From JAWOLE01 sp963815655 (GTDB taxonomy: Bacteria > Acidobacteriota > Thermoanaerobaculia > UBA5066 > Gp7-AA6): a DNA stretch of 64,000 nt. Positions 42,927-50,878 of this stretch are shown here, piece by piece (positions within the stretch are counted from its first letter, which is position 1; every line of letters starts with the position of its first letter). The translations under genes and the position numbers were made by a program. A model generated the notes under the pieces. That model ran no database searches and was not told where the DNA came from. It worked only from the letters and a program-made list of their open reading frames with translations. The DNA is taken from assembly GCA_963815655.1 (NCBI GenBank), contig CAWFHK010000001.1:248001-312000 (forward strand). Direction: 5' to 3'.

Positions 42927-43002
42927 TGGAGCCGACGACCGGACTTGAACCGGTGACCTGCGGTTTACGAAACCGCTGCTCTACCGACTGAGCTACGTCG
43001 GC
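42927..43002 (-). tRNA. tRNA-Thr (anticodon CGT)
   Basis: On the minus strand the acceptor arms GCCGACG and CGTCGGC pair perfectly, the D arm is GCTC...GAGC, the anticodon stem GCGGT/ACCGC encloses the loop TTCGTAA with anticodon CGT (Thr, ACG codons), and the T arm ACCGG-TTCAAGT-CCGGT is standard. The discriminator is T and CCA is encoded (42929-42927). A strong sigma-70 promoter lies upstream. Confidence 0.97.
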
Positions 43003-43022
43003 CCTGCTGGGGGGGACGGGCG

Positions 43023-43051
43023 ATCTTACGGAAAGGAGGTCCGCCCGTCAA
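43023..43051 (-). promoter_or_regulatory. Sigma-70 promoter for tRNA-Thr
   Basis: On the minus strand TTGACG (43051-43046) and TAAGAT (43028-43023) are separated by exactly 17 bases. Transcription would start near 43016, about 14 bases before the tRNA 5' end. Confidence 0.72.
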
Positions 43052-43068
43052 ACGATGCCCTCACCCCC

Positions 43069-43091
43069 GCCCTCTCCCGGGGGGAGAGGGC
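43069..43091. terminator. Hairpin after smc
   Basis: GCCCTCTCCC (43069-43078) and GGGAGAGGGC (43082-43091) form a perfect 10-bp stem with a GGG loop four bases after the smc stop. There is no U-tract. This CCCTCTCCC-type hairpin is a frequent gene-end sequence in GC-rich bacteria. Confidence 0.5.
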
Positions 43092-43095
43092 GCAA

Positions 43096-46000
43096 TCAGT
43101 CGAACTTGACGGAGACGATCTTGGAGCAGCCGGGCTCCTCCATGGTCACGCCGTACATGACGTCGGCGGTTTCCATGGTGCGCTTGTTGTGGGTGATCGC
43201 GATGAACTGCGTGTCCTCTGTCATGTCGCGCAGGAGCCGGGTGAAGCGGTCGATGTTGGCCTCGTCCAGCGGGGCGTCCACCTCGTCGAGGATGCAGAAG
43301 GGGGAGGGCTTGTAGCGGAAGATCGCCATGAGGAGCGCGATCGCCGTCAGCGCCTTCTCGCCGCCGGAGAGGAGCAGGATGGACTGGTTCCGCTTCCCGG
43401 GCGGCTGCGCGACGATCTCCACGCCCGACTCGAGCACGTCGGTCTCGTCCAGGAGGCGCATCTGCGCGGCGCCCCCCTGGAAGAGGCGCGTGAACATCGC
43501 GCTGAAGTTCTGGTTGATGGCGGCGAAGGCGTGCTGGAAGCGCGCCGAGGAGGTCGCGTTGATCTTGCGGATGGAGTCCTGCAGGTCCTGGATGGACCGG
43601 TTGAGGTCGTCGCGCTGCGCCGTCAGGAACTCCAGGCGCTTCGCCTCCTCGTTGTACTCGTCGAGGGCGAGCACGTTGACGGGGCCCAGCCGCTCGATCC
43701 AGGCTGAGATCTCGGCGGCGTCCGTCTCCAGGCGCGCCAGGCCTTCCTCCGAGGCGTCCTCCGGCGGCGCGAGCTCTCCCGCGGCGACGCCGAACTCTTC
43801 CCTCGCCTGAGTCTCCAGGTGCTCGAGGTCCGAGGCGACGCGCGTCTGCGCGACCTCCGCCTCGAAGCGGCCTTCCCGGGCGGCGTCCAGGTCCGCGCGG
43901 AGGACGCGGGTGGCTTCTTCCGCGCTGAGGACCCGCGCCGAGGCCTCCGACGCCGCGGTGCCCGCCGTTTCCAGGTCCGCCCGCTTCCCCTCGCGCGCGG
44001 CGAGGTTGTCGGAGCGGCGCGCGCGGGTCTCCGTCTCCTCCCGGGAGAGCTCTTCGCGCCGCGCGGAGAGACGCTGTCCTTCCGTGAGCGCCTCCGTCGA
44101 CCGCCGCTCGAGCGCTCCGGCCGACTCGAGCAGCTTCAGGCGCGCCGCCTCGGTCGAGCGGCGGCGTTCGGCGGCGACCTCGGCTTCGGTGCGGCGGTGG
44201 GCCAGCTCCTCGGAGGCGGCCGTCGCGAGGGCGCGCGCCTCGGGGAGCGTCGCCGCGAGCGCGTCGGCGCGCTCCCGGATCTCCGCCTCCAGGCCGGCGT
44301 GGCGGCGTTCCTCCTCCTCGAGAGCCTGGCGCCGCTTCTCCAGCCGAGCCTTTTCCTCTCCCAGCGCGGCCGCCTCGGCTTCGAGCGTCTCGTGCTCCCT
44401 GGACAGCCGGAGGCGCTCGGCGTTGCGCTCTTCGAAGCGGGCGAGGAAGCCGGAGAGCCGCGCGCCCGCCTGGCGCTGCCGCTCGCGCAGGGCCGGCATC
44501 TCCGATTCGCGGTCCGTGCGGGCACGCTTGACGTCGGCGAGGGCCCTGTCGAAGGACTCGAGCCGGTCGCGCGCCTGCGCGGCCTCTCTCTCCAGGTCAC
44601 GGATCTCCCGCTCGAGCGTGAAAGGGCCCGAGGCCTCGGGGGGAGTGTGCACGGCGCGCACGAGCGAGCCCCTCACGAGCTCCCGCGCGCGCGTCACGAA
44701 CGCGACGCTCGGGTGCCGCTCGGAGAGGCTGAGCGCGGCGTCCAGGGACTCGGCGAAGGCGGCGGGAGGGAGCGCGGCGCGCTCGGCCGCGGAGAGGTCG
44801 GCGTAGTTGCGCAGGGCGATCTCCCATCCCCCGAGAGCCCCGGAGGGATCGGAGGCGGGTGTCTCGGCGGACCAGTCCGCCCGCACGAGGCGGGAGACCG
44901 GGAGGTGGCGGCCGGCGCCGATCGCGCGCGCGGCGTCACCCGCGGCGACGAGCGCCTCGGAGTCGTCGCCGAGCAGGAGGTCAACGGCGCCTTCCCACCC
45001 TTCCGCCGGACGGAGCCGGCGCGCGAGCGTCCCGCGTTCCGTGATTCCGGCGGCCGAGAGCGCGGCGCCCGCCGCGGCCGCGTTCCCCTCCCGGCTTCGA
45101 GCGATCTCTTGGAGCGCGGACAGGCGCGCCTCGACCGACCCGAGACTCTCGCGGGCCCCGTCCCTCGCCCCCTCCGCCTCCAGGTTCGCGGCGGAGAGGC
45201 GGGCCAGCTCCATCTCCCAGGCCTCGATCTCGAGCTCGGCCGAGCGCGCCTCGAACCCGAGCTTCTCCTGTTCCTCCCGCGCGCGGGCGACCTCCTCTTC
45301 GCGGCCGCGAAGCTCGCCGGCGATCCGTCCGCGCGATTCCTCCAGGCGCGCCAGCGACGCCGCCACGCGCGAGGCCTCCACGTCCACCTCGTGCCGGGCG
45401 TTGCGCGCCGAGATCCTGTCCCCGGCGGCGGAGAGGGCCAGTTCCCGCGCGGCCTCCAGGTTTCTCTCGAGCTCCGCCAGGGCGGTGGCGGCGGCGGAGG
45501 CCCGCTGGTCGCTCTCCTCGCGCGCGAGCGACCGCGTCCGGGCTTCGGCGATCGCCCGTTCCAGCCGCTCGCCGAATTCGGCGAGCTCTCTCGCCGCCGT
45601 CGCCTTCTCGACTGAGAACTCGCGCCCTTCCCGCTCGAGCGCTTCCAGGCGCGCGACGAGCTCCGCCAGAGTGCGGCGGTTGGCCTCGAGCAGAGCGTCG
45701 TCCCGCTCGATCGCGGCCTCGAGGGCGGCGACCGTCTCCCGCAGACCGTCGCGCGCGGAGGCCGCTTCTCCCTCGGAAAGGCGCGAGGACGCGAGATCCG
45801 CCTCCGCCCGGGCGAGCGCCGCCGCGGCCTGGGCCTCGAGGTCGCGTTTCCGGTCGCGGAGCGATTCCGCCAGCGCCACGGCGGCGAGCAGCCGGTCGTA
45901 GCGCGCGCGGGCGATCGCGGACTTCTTTCCGACGAGGGCCTGAGACTTCTCCTTGTAGCGCGCCGCGCGCGAGGCCTGGCGCTTGAGAGAGGCGCAATTG

Positions 46001-46647
46001 CGCTCGATCTCCGCGATGATGTCGGAGATGCGGAGGAGATTCCCCTTCGTCTCCTCCAGCTTCGTCTCGGCCAGCCGCTTCTTCAGCTTGTACCGCGTGA
46101 TCCCCGCGGCTTCTTCGATCAGGCGCCGCCGGTCCTGGGGCCTGGTCGAGAGGACCTGGTCGATGCGGCCCTGCTCGATGACCGAGTAGGCCCGCACTCC
46201 GAGTCCGGTGCCGAGGAGCTGGTCCTGGATGTCCTTCAGGCGGACCTGCTTGTCGTTCAGGAAGTACTCGCCGTGGCCTTCCCGGTAGACGCGGCGGCCG
46301 ATGCGCAGCAGCTCCGGCTCGGAGGCCTCGCCGCCGCCGTCGTTTCCGTTTCCATTTCCGTTTCCATTTCCGTGGCCATTGCCGCCGGAGGAGAGCGTGA
46401 GCGTGACCTCGGCCATGCCGAGCGGGCGGCGCCGGGCCGAGCCGTTGAAGATGACGTCGTCCATCCGCTCGCCCCGCAGGATCTTCGCGCTCTGCTCGCC
46501 CAGGGCCCAGGCGACGGCGTCGCAGATGTTCGATTTGCCGCAGCCGTTGGGCCCGACGACCGCGGTCACGGCGTCGGGAAAGGCCAAATCCACCTTTTCG
46601 TAGAAGGACTTGAACCCGAGAATCTCTACCCGCCTGAGCTTGAGCAT
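43096..46647 (-). CDS. smc: Chromosome segregation protein SMC
   Basis: 1183 residues from the ATG at 46647 (KLRRVEILGFKSFYEKV); an earlier in-frame start lacks support. Walker A is VVGPNGCGKSNI near residue 32, followed by long Arg/Ala/Glu-rich coiled coils, a central hinge (GWEGAVDLLLGDDSEALVAA ... RLVRADW) near 520-620, and a C-terminal ATPase half with signature LLSGGEKALTAIALLMAIF and Walker B PFCILDEVDAPLDEAN. An unusual Gly/Asn run (GGNGHGNGNGNGNGND) interrupts the N-terminal ATPase lobe near residue 100. SMC compacts and segregates chromosomes with ScpAB; no scp genes are nearby. Confidence 0.95.
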   Translation of the reverse strand: MLKLRRVEILGFKSFYEKVDLAFPDAVTAVVGPNGCGKSNICDAVAWALGEQSAKILRGERMDDVIFNGSARRRPLGMAEVTLTLSSGGNGHGNGNGNGNGNDGGGEASEPELLRIGRRVYREGHGEYFLNDKQVRLKDIQDQLLGTGLGVRAYSVIEQGRIDQVLSTRPQDRRRLIEEAAGITRYKLKKRLAETKLEETKGNLLRISDIIAEIERNCASLKRQASRAARYKEKSQALVGKKSAIARARYDRLLAAVALAESLRDRKRDLEAQAAAALARAEADLASSRLSEGEAASARDGLRETVAALEAAIERDDALLEANRRTLAELVARLEALEREGREFSVEKATAARELAEFGERLERAIAEARTRSLAREESDQRASAAATALAELERNLEAARELALSAAGDRISARNARHEVDVEASRVAASLARLEESRGRIAGELRGREEEVARAREEQEKLGFEARSAELEIEAWEMELARLSAANLEAEGARDGARESLGSVEARLSALQEIARSREGNAAAAGAALSAAGITERGTLARRLRPAEGWEGAVDLLLGDDSEALVAAGDAARAIGAGRHLPVSRLVRADWSAETPASDPSGALGGWEIALRNYADLSAAERAALPPAAFAESLDAALSLSERHPSVAFVTRARELVRGSLVRAVHTPPEASGPFTLEREIRDLEREAAQARDRLESFDRALADVKRARTDRESEMPALRERQRQAGARLSGFLARFEERNAERLRLSREHETLEAEAAALGEEKARLEKRRQALEEEERRHAGLEAEIRERADALAATLPEARALATAASEELAHRRTEAEVAAERRRSTEAARLKLLESAGALERRSTEALTEGQRLSARREELSREETETRARRSDNLAAREGKRADLETAGTAASEASARVLSAEEATRVLRADLDAAREGRFEAEVAQTRVASDLEHLETQAREEFGVAAGELAPPEDASEEGLARLETDAAEISAWIERLGPVNVLALDEYNEEAKRLEFLTAQRDDLNRSIQDLQDSIRKINATSSARFQHAFAAINQNFSAMFTRLFQGGAAQMRLLDETDVLESGVEIVAQPPGKRNQSILLLSGGEKALTAIALLMAIFRYKPSPFCILDEVDAPLDEANIDRFTRLLRDMTEDTQFIAITHNKRTMETADVMYGVTMEEPGCSKIVSVKFD

Positions 46648-46852
46648 CCCTGCCACCCAATTTAGCAAATCGAAGAGCCGGGTTCTACAAAATCTTGGGG
46701 GTCAGCGGCGGTTGAGCCCCATATCTGGCCTTCCCCGCGCGCCCGGGGGCCGCGACGCCCGCCGGGAGTCGCCGGGAGTTTCGAGTGTTTCAGAGTGGTG
46801 CGGTGAGACAGAGACGAAAGATAGCCTTTTTTCGGCTTGGAGAGCTGAGATC

Positions 46853-46880
46853 TTGCTCTTTCTCATACAAACGGTATAGA
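46853..46880 (+). promoter_or_regulatory. Sigma-70 promoter of the FHA/Fis regulator
   Basis: TTGCTC (46853-46858) and TATAGA (46875-46880) are 16 bases apart in an AT-rich patch that contrasts with the flanking GC-rich DNA. Transcription would begin near 46887, inside the inverted repeat that follows. Confidence 0.6.
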
Positions 46881-46883
46881 TTT

Positions 46884-46911
46884 GTTGTCGCATCTACAAA
46901 ACCGCGACAAC
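46884..46911. promoter_or_regulatory. 8-bp inverted repeat abutting the FHA-gene start
   Basis: GTTGTCGC (46884-46891) and GCGACAAC (46904-46911) are perfect inverted repeats with a 12-base spacer; the second arm ends one base before the ATG. It overlaps the expected transcription start and replaces a Shine-Dalgarno sequence. It could be an operator or, in RNA, a hairpin controlling initiation. Confidence 0.55.
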
Positions 46912-46912
46912 C

Positions 46913-47986
46913 ATGCTGAATCTTGAAGTCCGTAAAAAAACGGGTGGGGCCGAAATGCATCGTGTCAACGGCGGTGCGGTGACTGTCGGTGCGTCCTCCG
47001 GCAACGAAGTCGTGGTCCGCGCGCGGGGTGTCGCAGGCCGCCACGTGCGCATCTTCGAGAAAGACGGCGTCTACCACCTCGATCTCTTCAAGGGGGTCGA
47101 CGCGATCACGGTCAACGGACAGGCTTTCCTCGGCGGACCGATCGCTCCGGGCGACCGCATCACGATCGGCGAAGCCACGATCACGATCACGGCCGCGCGC
47201 CCGGCGATGCGCCATACGCCGATCGAGGAGGTGCGAGTGGGCGACACGGCCACGCCTCCGGGGGTGTCGGCTCCTCCGACGACCGAGGTCGAGTACCGCG
47301 GTCTGCGATTGAGCGTCTACCGGATCTGCAGGGAAGGCACGGGCGCCGAGCAACTGGCCACGAGCCTCGTGGACTTCCTGGACCGCGAGTTCGCTCCCTC
47401 GGAGTGGGCGGTCGGGCAATTCACGCGGGTCGCCGGCTTCCGGGCTCTCGCGTCGACGTTCCTCCAGAGCCCGGCCCTGCCTCCGCGCGTCCTGCAGGAC
47501 GCGGAAGCGGGCGAGCGCGTGGCGCGCGCCGAGACGGTCACGGGAGTCCTGACGCTCATCGTCGAGCCGCTCCGAGAGGACGCCGGTTCCCTGGCGATCC
47601 TCGTGCGCGAATCGCCGAGACTCGCGGCGCGAGCGATCCTCCTGCTCGAGGAGCTCGTGCAGGTCGCCGGCCTCGCGGTCGCCGGCGCCGCGCGGCCCGA
47701 GGCGCTGCAGGAACGGGAAGGGCGTCCCGTGCCGGTCGAGGTCGTGCCCCGGCCCGATCCGCTGAGCGCCGCCGAGCTGATGTTCCGGGAGACCGACGAC
47801 CTGAAGAAGATCATGGACACCATCACGCGCGAGGTCATCGACAGGGCGATGCGCCGCGTGGAGGGGAACCAGAGCCGCGCCGCCGCCGTCCTGAATATCT
47901 CGCGCGGTTCCCTGATCGCGAAGCTCAAGGAATACCAGGTCCCGGACTACCGGTACCTGCGCCGCGAGCGCTCGCGCCGCCCGTAG
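46913..47986 (+). CDS. FHA domain/Fis-type helix-turn-helix regulator
   Basis: 357 residues. An FHA domain occupies about 15-100 (GGAVTVGASSGNEVVVRARG, VAGRHVRIFEKDGVYHLDLF, VNGQAFLGGPIAPGDRITIG), giving phosphothreonine binding. A middle region of about 170 residues has a GAF-like feel but no firm assignment. The C-terminus is an NtrC/Fis-type DNA-binding domain (RAMRRVEGNQSRAAAVLNIS, then RGSLIAKLKEYQV). The sigma-54 AAA+ module normally between such domains is absent, so it should bind DNA without activating sigma-54 polymerase directly. It is divergent from smc. Confidence 0.82.
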   Translation: MLNLEVRKKTGGAEMHRVNGGAVTVGASSGNEVVVRARGVAGRHVRIFEKDGVYHLDLFKGVDAITVNGQAFLGGPIAPGDRITIGEATITITAARPAMRHTPIEEVRVGDTATPPGVSAPPTTEVEYRGLRLSVYRICREGTGAEQLATSLVDFLDREFAPSEWAVGQFTRVAGFRALASTFLQSPALPPRVLQDAEAGERVARAETVTGVLTLIVEPLREDAGSLAILVRESPRLAARAILLLEELVQVAGLAVAGAARPEALQEREGRPVPVEVVPRPDPLSAAELMFRETDDLKKIMDTITREVIDRAMRRVEGNQSRAAAVLNISRGSLIAKLKEYQVPDYRYLRRERSRRP

Positions 47987-48008
47987 CCCGCGGATCTTTT
48001 CCGGCGAT

Positions 48009-48091
48009 ACGGCGTCAGCGCTCCCTCGACGTATCACTCCGGATACGCCTTCGGTCGCGCTTCCTTGTGTCGCCGAAAAATCTCTCGCGGG
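48009..48091. repeat. Partial copy E2 of the element at 41824-42103
   Basis: The stretch from CGGCGTCAG to AAAAATCTCTCGCGGG matches 41919-41999 of element E1 in order (including GCTTCCTTG in the middle), with scattered mismatches. The terminal inverted repeats are missing, so it is a decayed copy. It lies between the convergent FHA regulator and exosortase-associated genes. Confidence 0.6.
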
Positions 48092-48110
48092 CCAGGCTCG
48101 GCGTGACCCG

Positions 48111-48695
48111 TCACGCGCGGCGCTTCTTGCGGCGGCGCGGCCCCCGCGGGGTTTCCGGCGCGGCTTCGGGCTCTGCGCGGCCGAAGAACCACCAGATCGC
48201 GAAGGGCGCGGCGAAGCGTCCGGCGATCTGGTAGAAGTGGAAGCCCGCCGCCCAGAAGTTCCTCGCCACCTTGCCGTAGTGGGCCGCGCTCCAGGCGCCG
48301 AGACTGGTGGCGTAGACGGATTGGACCTGGAACACCAGGAAAACGACGTGGACGAGATAGAGGCAGAGGAGAGCGAGGAGGAGGCGCGCGAGGCGCTCCC
48401 CCCTCAAGGGGTGAGGGTGCAGGGCGAAGAAGGCGGCGAGCAGGACGAAGTTGAAGTGAAGGTCGGGCGCGGGAAGCCCCGGGTGCGGAGCGCCGGGAGG
48501 AAAGTCCGTGCGGTTGATCAGGAACTCGCGTCCCGGGGCCTCGAGCCGCGTGACCGCGGGGCTCTCCCCGAGGCGTATCAGGAACTCGGCGGCCGGGGCG
48601 ACGGCCCGCTCGTAGCTCGCCGAGAAGAGGAACCACACGGCGAGCCCGATCAGGAAGCCGACCAGGAGTCGGATCGCCGCCCGGGCGCTGAACAT
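48111..48695 (-). CDS. Exosortase H-associated membrane protein
   Basis: 194 residues with about four membrane segments (AAIRLLVGFLIGLAVWFLFS at the start; FNFVLLAAFFALHPHPL; LLLALLCLYLVHVVFLVFQV; FAAPFAIWWFF) and a basic tail (PRRRKKRRA). The reading frame starts one base into the xrtH stop (TGATG), so the two are translated together. Family members are found beside exosortase H; function is unknown, perhaps a partner in protein anchoring or export. Confidence 0.78.
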   Translation of the reverse strand: MFSARAAIRLLVGFLIGLAVWFLFSASYERAVAPAAEFLIRLGESPAVTRLEAPGREFLINRTDFPPGAPHPGLPAPDLHFNFVLLAAFFALHPHPLRGERLARLLLALLCLYLVHVVFLVFQVQSVYATSLGAWSAAHYGKVARNFWAAGFHFYQIAGRFAAPFAIWWFFGRAEPEAAPETPRGPRRRKKRRA

Positions 48696-49246
48696 CAGCC
48701 GCCGGCCTTCTCCTCCGGGGGCGCCGGCGCGCGGCGCGTCTGGCGCGAGGCCCAGAGCAGGAAGATCAGGACGCCGAAGAGAACGACGACCGATTGCCAG
48801 ATCACGGTGTGCGACGAGTCGAAGAGAGCCGGTCGGTGCCGGCCGATCCAGACGAGCGAGACGACGCGGACGATGTTGACCGCCTGGATGGCCAGGAACC
48901 CGAGGAAGAACCCGATCAACCGCTGCTTCCACCGGGCGGGGAACGCGAGGACCGCCGCCGCGAGGAGCAGCGCCGTCTCGACGCCGTTGCATCCGTTCTC
49001 GATGTTCACGCCGAAGCCGGTCGCCTTGATCTCCGTGCCCGTCACGGTGACCTTCTCGCCGAGCGTGTTCAGGACCCTCCCCGAGGCGCGCGCGATCCAG
49101 CCGGTGAAGGGGACGATCACGGAGTCGTTGACGGGATGCGAAGCCACGATCAGGTAGAACGCCACGAGAAAGGCGACGAAGCGCAGGAGGAAGCCGAGCG
49201 AGCGCCGGCGCGCCGCCGAGGCCTCGGGAGAGCGGCCGGGCTTCAC
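48695..49246 (-). CDS. xrtH: Exosortase H (XrtH)
   Basis: 183 residues from a GTG that overlaps the thioesterase stop (GTGA). About five to six membrane segments. The exosortase catalytic triad is visible: Cys in NIENGCNGVETALLLAA, Arg in VNIVRVVSLVWIGRHRP and His in DSSHTVIWQSVVVL. XrtH recognises IPTL-CTERM-type C-terminal signals and cleaves them at the membrane. No IPTL-CTERM protein is seen in the window, so its targets are elsewhere. It lies in an operon with ketosynthase genes. Confidence 0.88.
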   Translation of the reverse strand: MKPGRSPEASAARRRSLGFLLRFVAFLVAFYLIVASHPVNDSVIVPFTGWIARASGRVLNTLGEKVTVTGTEIKATGFGVNIENGCNGVETALLLAAAVLAFPARWKQRLIGFFLGFLAIQAVNIVRVVSLVWIGRHRPALFDSSHTVIWQSVVVLFGVLIFLLWASRQTRRAPAPPEEKAGG

Positions 49247-49704
49247 GGTGTCTTCTCCATGTCGTTCTGGAACTCCACGATCGCCTCGGCCATTTTTCGC
49301 AGGCCGCCGGGAAGCGTCACCAGGAGCTCCCCGGACTCCTTGACGACGACCTGCTCCGTCTCGGCGGAGGCGAGGAGCGATCCGGCCTCTGCCCGGATCT
49401 CGTAGTCGAGGAGGAAGCGGGCGGCGTCGGGAGGGCGCAGCCGCGCGGTCACGAGGATGACCGCGTCGGCGAAGATCGGGGCCCGGTAGCGGATCTCCAT
49501 TCTCGTTATCGGCACCCGGTAGCCCATCGAGAGCGCCCGCGTGGCCGTGAAGCCGAACCGCGCCGTCAGCGCCTCGCGGGCCTGCTCGAGATAGAGCGCG
49601 TAGTGGCCGTGCCAGACGACGCCGTACGCGTCGCACTCCGCGAAGCGCACGGGGATCTGGACGGAGAAGCCGCGCAGCGGCGCCGGCTTCGGCCGGGCGC
49701 TCAT
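49243..49704 (-). CDS. Acyl-CoA thioesterase, 4HBT hotdog fold
   Basis: 153 residues. The hotdog signature VRFAECDAYGVVWHGHYALY contains the active-site Asp and the N-terminal histidine region, followed by LEQAREALTARFGF and MEIRYRAPIFADAVILV. This is the YbgC/4-hydroxybenzoyl-CoA thioesterase family, which hydrolyses acyl-CoA or acyl-ACP. The start overlaps the ketosynthase-beta stop (ATGA), so it probably releases the product made by the ketosynthase pair. Confidence 0.88.
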   Translation of the reverse strand: MSARPKPAPLRGFSVQIPVRFAECDAYGVVWHGHYALYLEQAREALTARFGFTATRALSMGYRVPITRMEIRYRAPIFADAVILVTARLRPPDAARFLLDYEIRAEAGSLLASAETEQVVVKESGELLVTLPGGLRKMAEAIVEFQNDMEKTP

Positions 49705-50822
49705 GCCGCGGCCTCGATGACCGCGGCGAGGAAGTTCCCGCCGGCCCCGAAGGAGTCGATCAGCGCCCGGCGCGGCGCCCGGGCGCGGGACCCGCCGGAT
49801 CCGGCGACGGCCCGGCAGGCGGCCACGATCTGGCCGCCGCCCGAGGCGGCCATCTCGCCGATGGCGTCCTTCACGGAAACGGCCGGCGGCGGCGTGCCGA
49901 AGACCGCGCGCAGGACCTCCTCTTCCACCCGATCCATCTCGGTCACCCCGTTGCGCGAGGGGAGGAGGAGATCGATCTGTCCGGGGGAGACGCCGGCGTC
50001 GTCCAGGGCCGCGCGGACGCAGCGCTCGATCGCGCCGCGGTCGGGATTGAACCGGTAGGGCTCGGTGGGGGCGCCCGCCATCGCGAGGCCGGTCACGCGG
50101 GCGAGCGGCCGGGCGTCGCGCCGCCGGAGGCTCTCTTCCGTCTCCAGGAGGACCGCGAAGCCGCCTTCTCCCTGCACGATCCCGGAGGCCCTCTTCTCCC
50201 CCCGGAGCGCGCCGACGCGGTCGAAGCCCATCGCGTAGACGGCGTTCCACTCGTCCACGCCGCCGACGAGCATCGCCCCGGCGCGGCCCGATCGGAGGGC
50301 GAGGGACGAGAAGAGAAGAGCGTTCAATGCCGATGGGTCCTTCTGCGTGATGGTGACATTGGGGCCGAAGAGTTTCAACTCGATCGAGACCTGGGACGCC
50401 GGGGCGTTGGCGACCGTGTTGGGAAAATGAAAGGGAGGGGCGGCTTCCGGAGACTCCGAGAGCAGCACTCGCAGGAACTCGGTCAGGGCGCCGGCGCCCG
50501 CGGAGCCGGTGCCGAGCGCGATCCCGACCTGTTCCGGCGCCCCCGCGACGTCGTAGCCCGCCTCGGCGATCGCCTGCGCGCAGGCGATGATCGCGAACTG
50601 GCTCCCGCGGTCGAAGCGGCGCGCCTTCATCGCCGGGATCTCCGGCTGCGGCGTGAAACCGTCGCAGCGGGCGACGTGGGTCGCCTGGAGCCCGTCGCGC
50701 TCCTCGCGCGTCATCGGGCGGATCGCGGTCTCGCCCGCGAAGAGACGCCGAGCGAACTCCGGAGCCGTGCGCCCGAGGGGGCACACCGCTCCGGTGCCGG
50801 TGACGAAGCCGTGGAAGGCCAT
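49701..50822 (-). CDS. Ketosynthase-beta/chain-length-factor-like protein, catalytically dead
   Basis: 373 residues from ATG 50822. The thiolase fold is recognisable (AIAEAGYDVAGAPEQVGIAL, GPNVTITQKDPSALNAL, GRAGAMLVGGVDEWNAVYAM), but all three catalytic residues are gone: the active-site cysteine region reads TITQKDPSA, the first histidine region reads PSRNGVTEMD in place of HGT, and the second reads IGEMAASGG in place of GH. This is the pattern of KS-beta or chain-length-factor subunits of type II polyketide systems, which dimerise with an active ketosynthase. The active partner is the next gene upstream. Confidence 0.85.
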   Translation of the reverse strand: MAFHGFVTGTGAVCPLGRTAPEFARRLFAGETAIRPMTREERDGLQATHVARCDGFTPQPEIPAMKARRFDRGSQFAIIACAQAIAEAGYDVAGAPEQVGIALGTGSAGAGALTEFLRVLLSESPEAAPPFHFPNTVANAPASQVSIELKLFGPNVTITQKDPSALNALLFSSLALRSGRAGAMLVGGVDEWNAVYAMGFDRVGALRGEKRASGIVQGEGGFAVLLETEESLRRRDARPLARVTGLAMAGAPTEPYRFNPDRGAIERCVRAALDDAGVSPGQIDLLLPSRNGVTEMDRVEEEVLRAVFGTPPPAVSVKDAIGEMAASGGGQIVAACRAVAGSGGSRARAPRRALIDSFGAGGNFLAAVIEAAA

Positions 50823-50833
50823 GCGGGCGTTCA

Positions 50834-50861
50834 GGGTCGAGGGTCGAGGGTTGAGGGTTGG
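50834..50861. repeat. 7-bp tandem array (g), unit GGGTCGA
   Basis: GGGTCGA, GGGTCGA, GGGTTGA and GGGTTGG follow directly in the 56-base gap between the two ketosynthase genes. Only one arm is present, but CATCTCTCAACC near 50872 could pair weakly. Confidence 0.62.
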
Positions 50862-50878
50862 GACATGGGCCTCATCTC

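Noticed and set aside
48111..49246. A PEP-CTERM/EpsH-type exosortase with extracellular polysaccharide genes
   Set aside because: The protein is short, XrtH-like, with an XrtH-associated partner; no polysaccharide genes are in the window.
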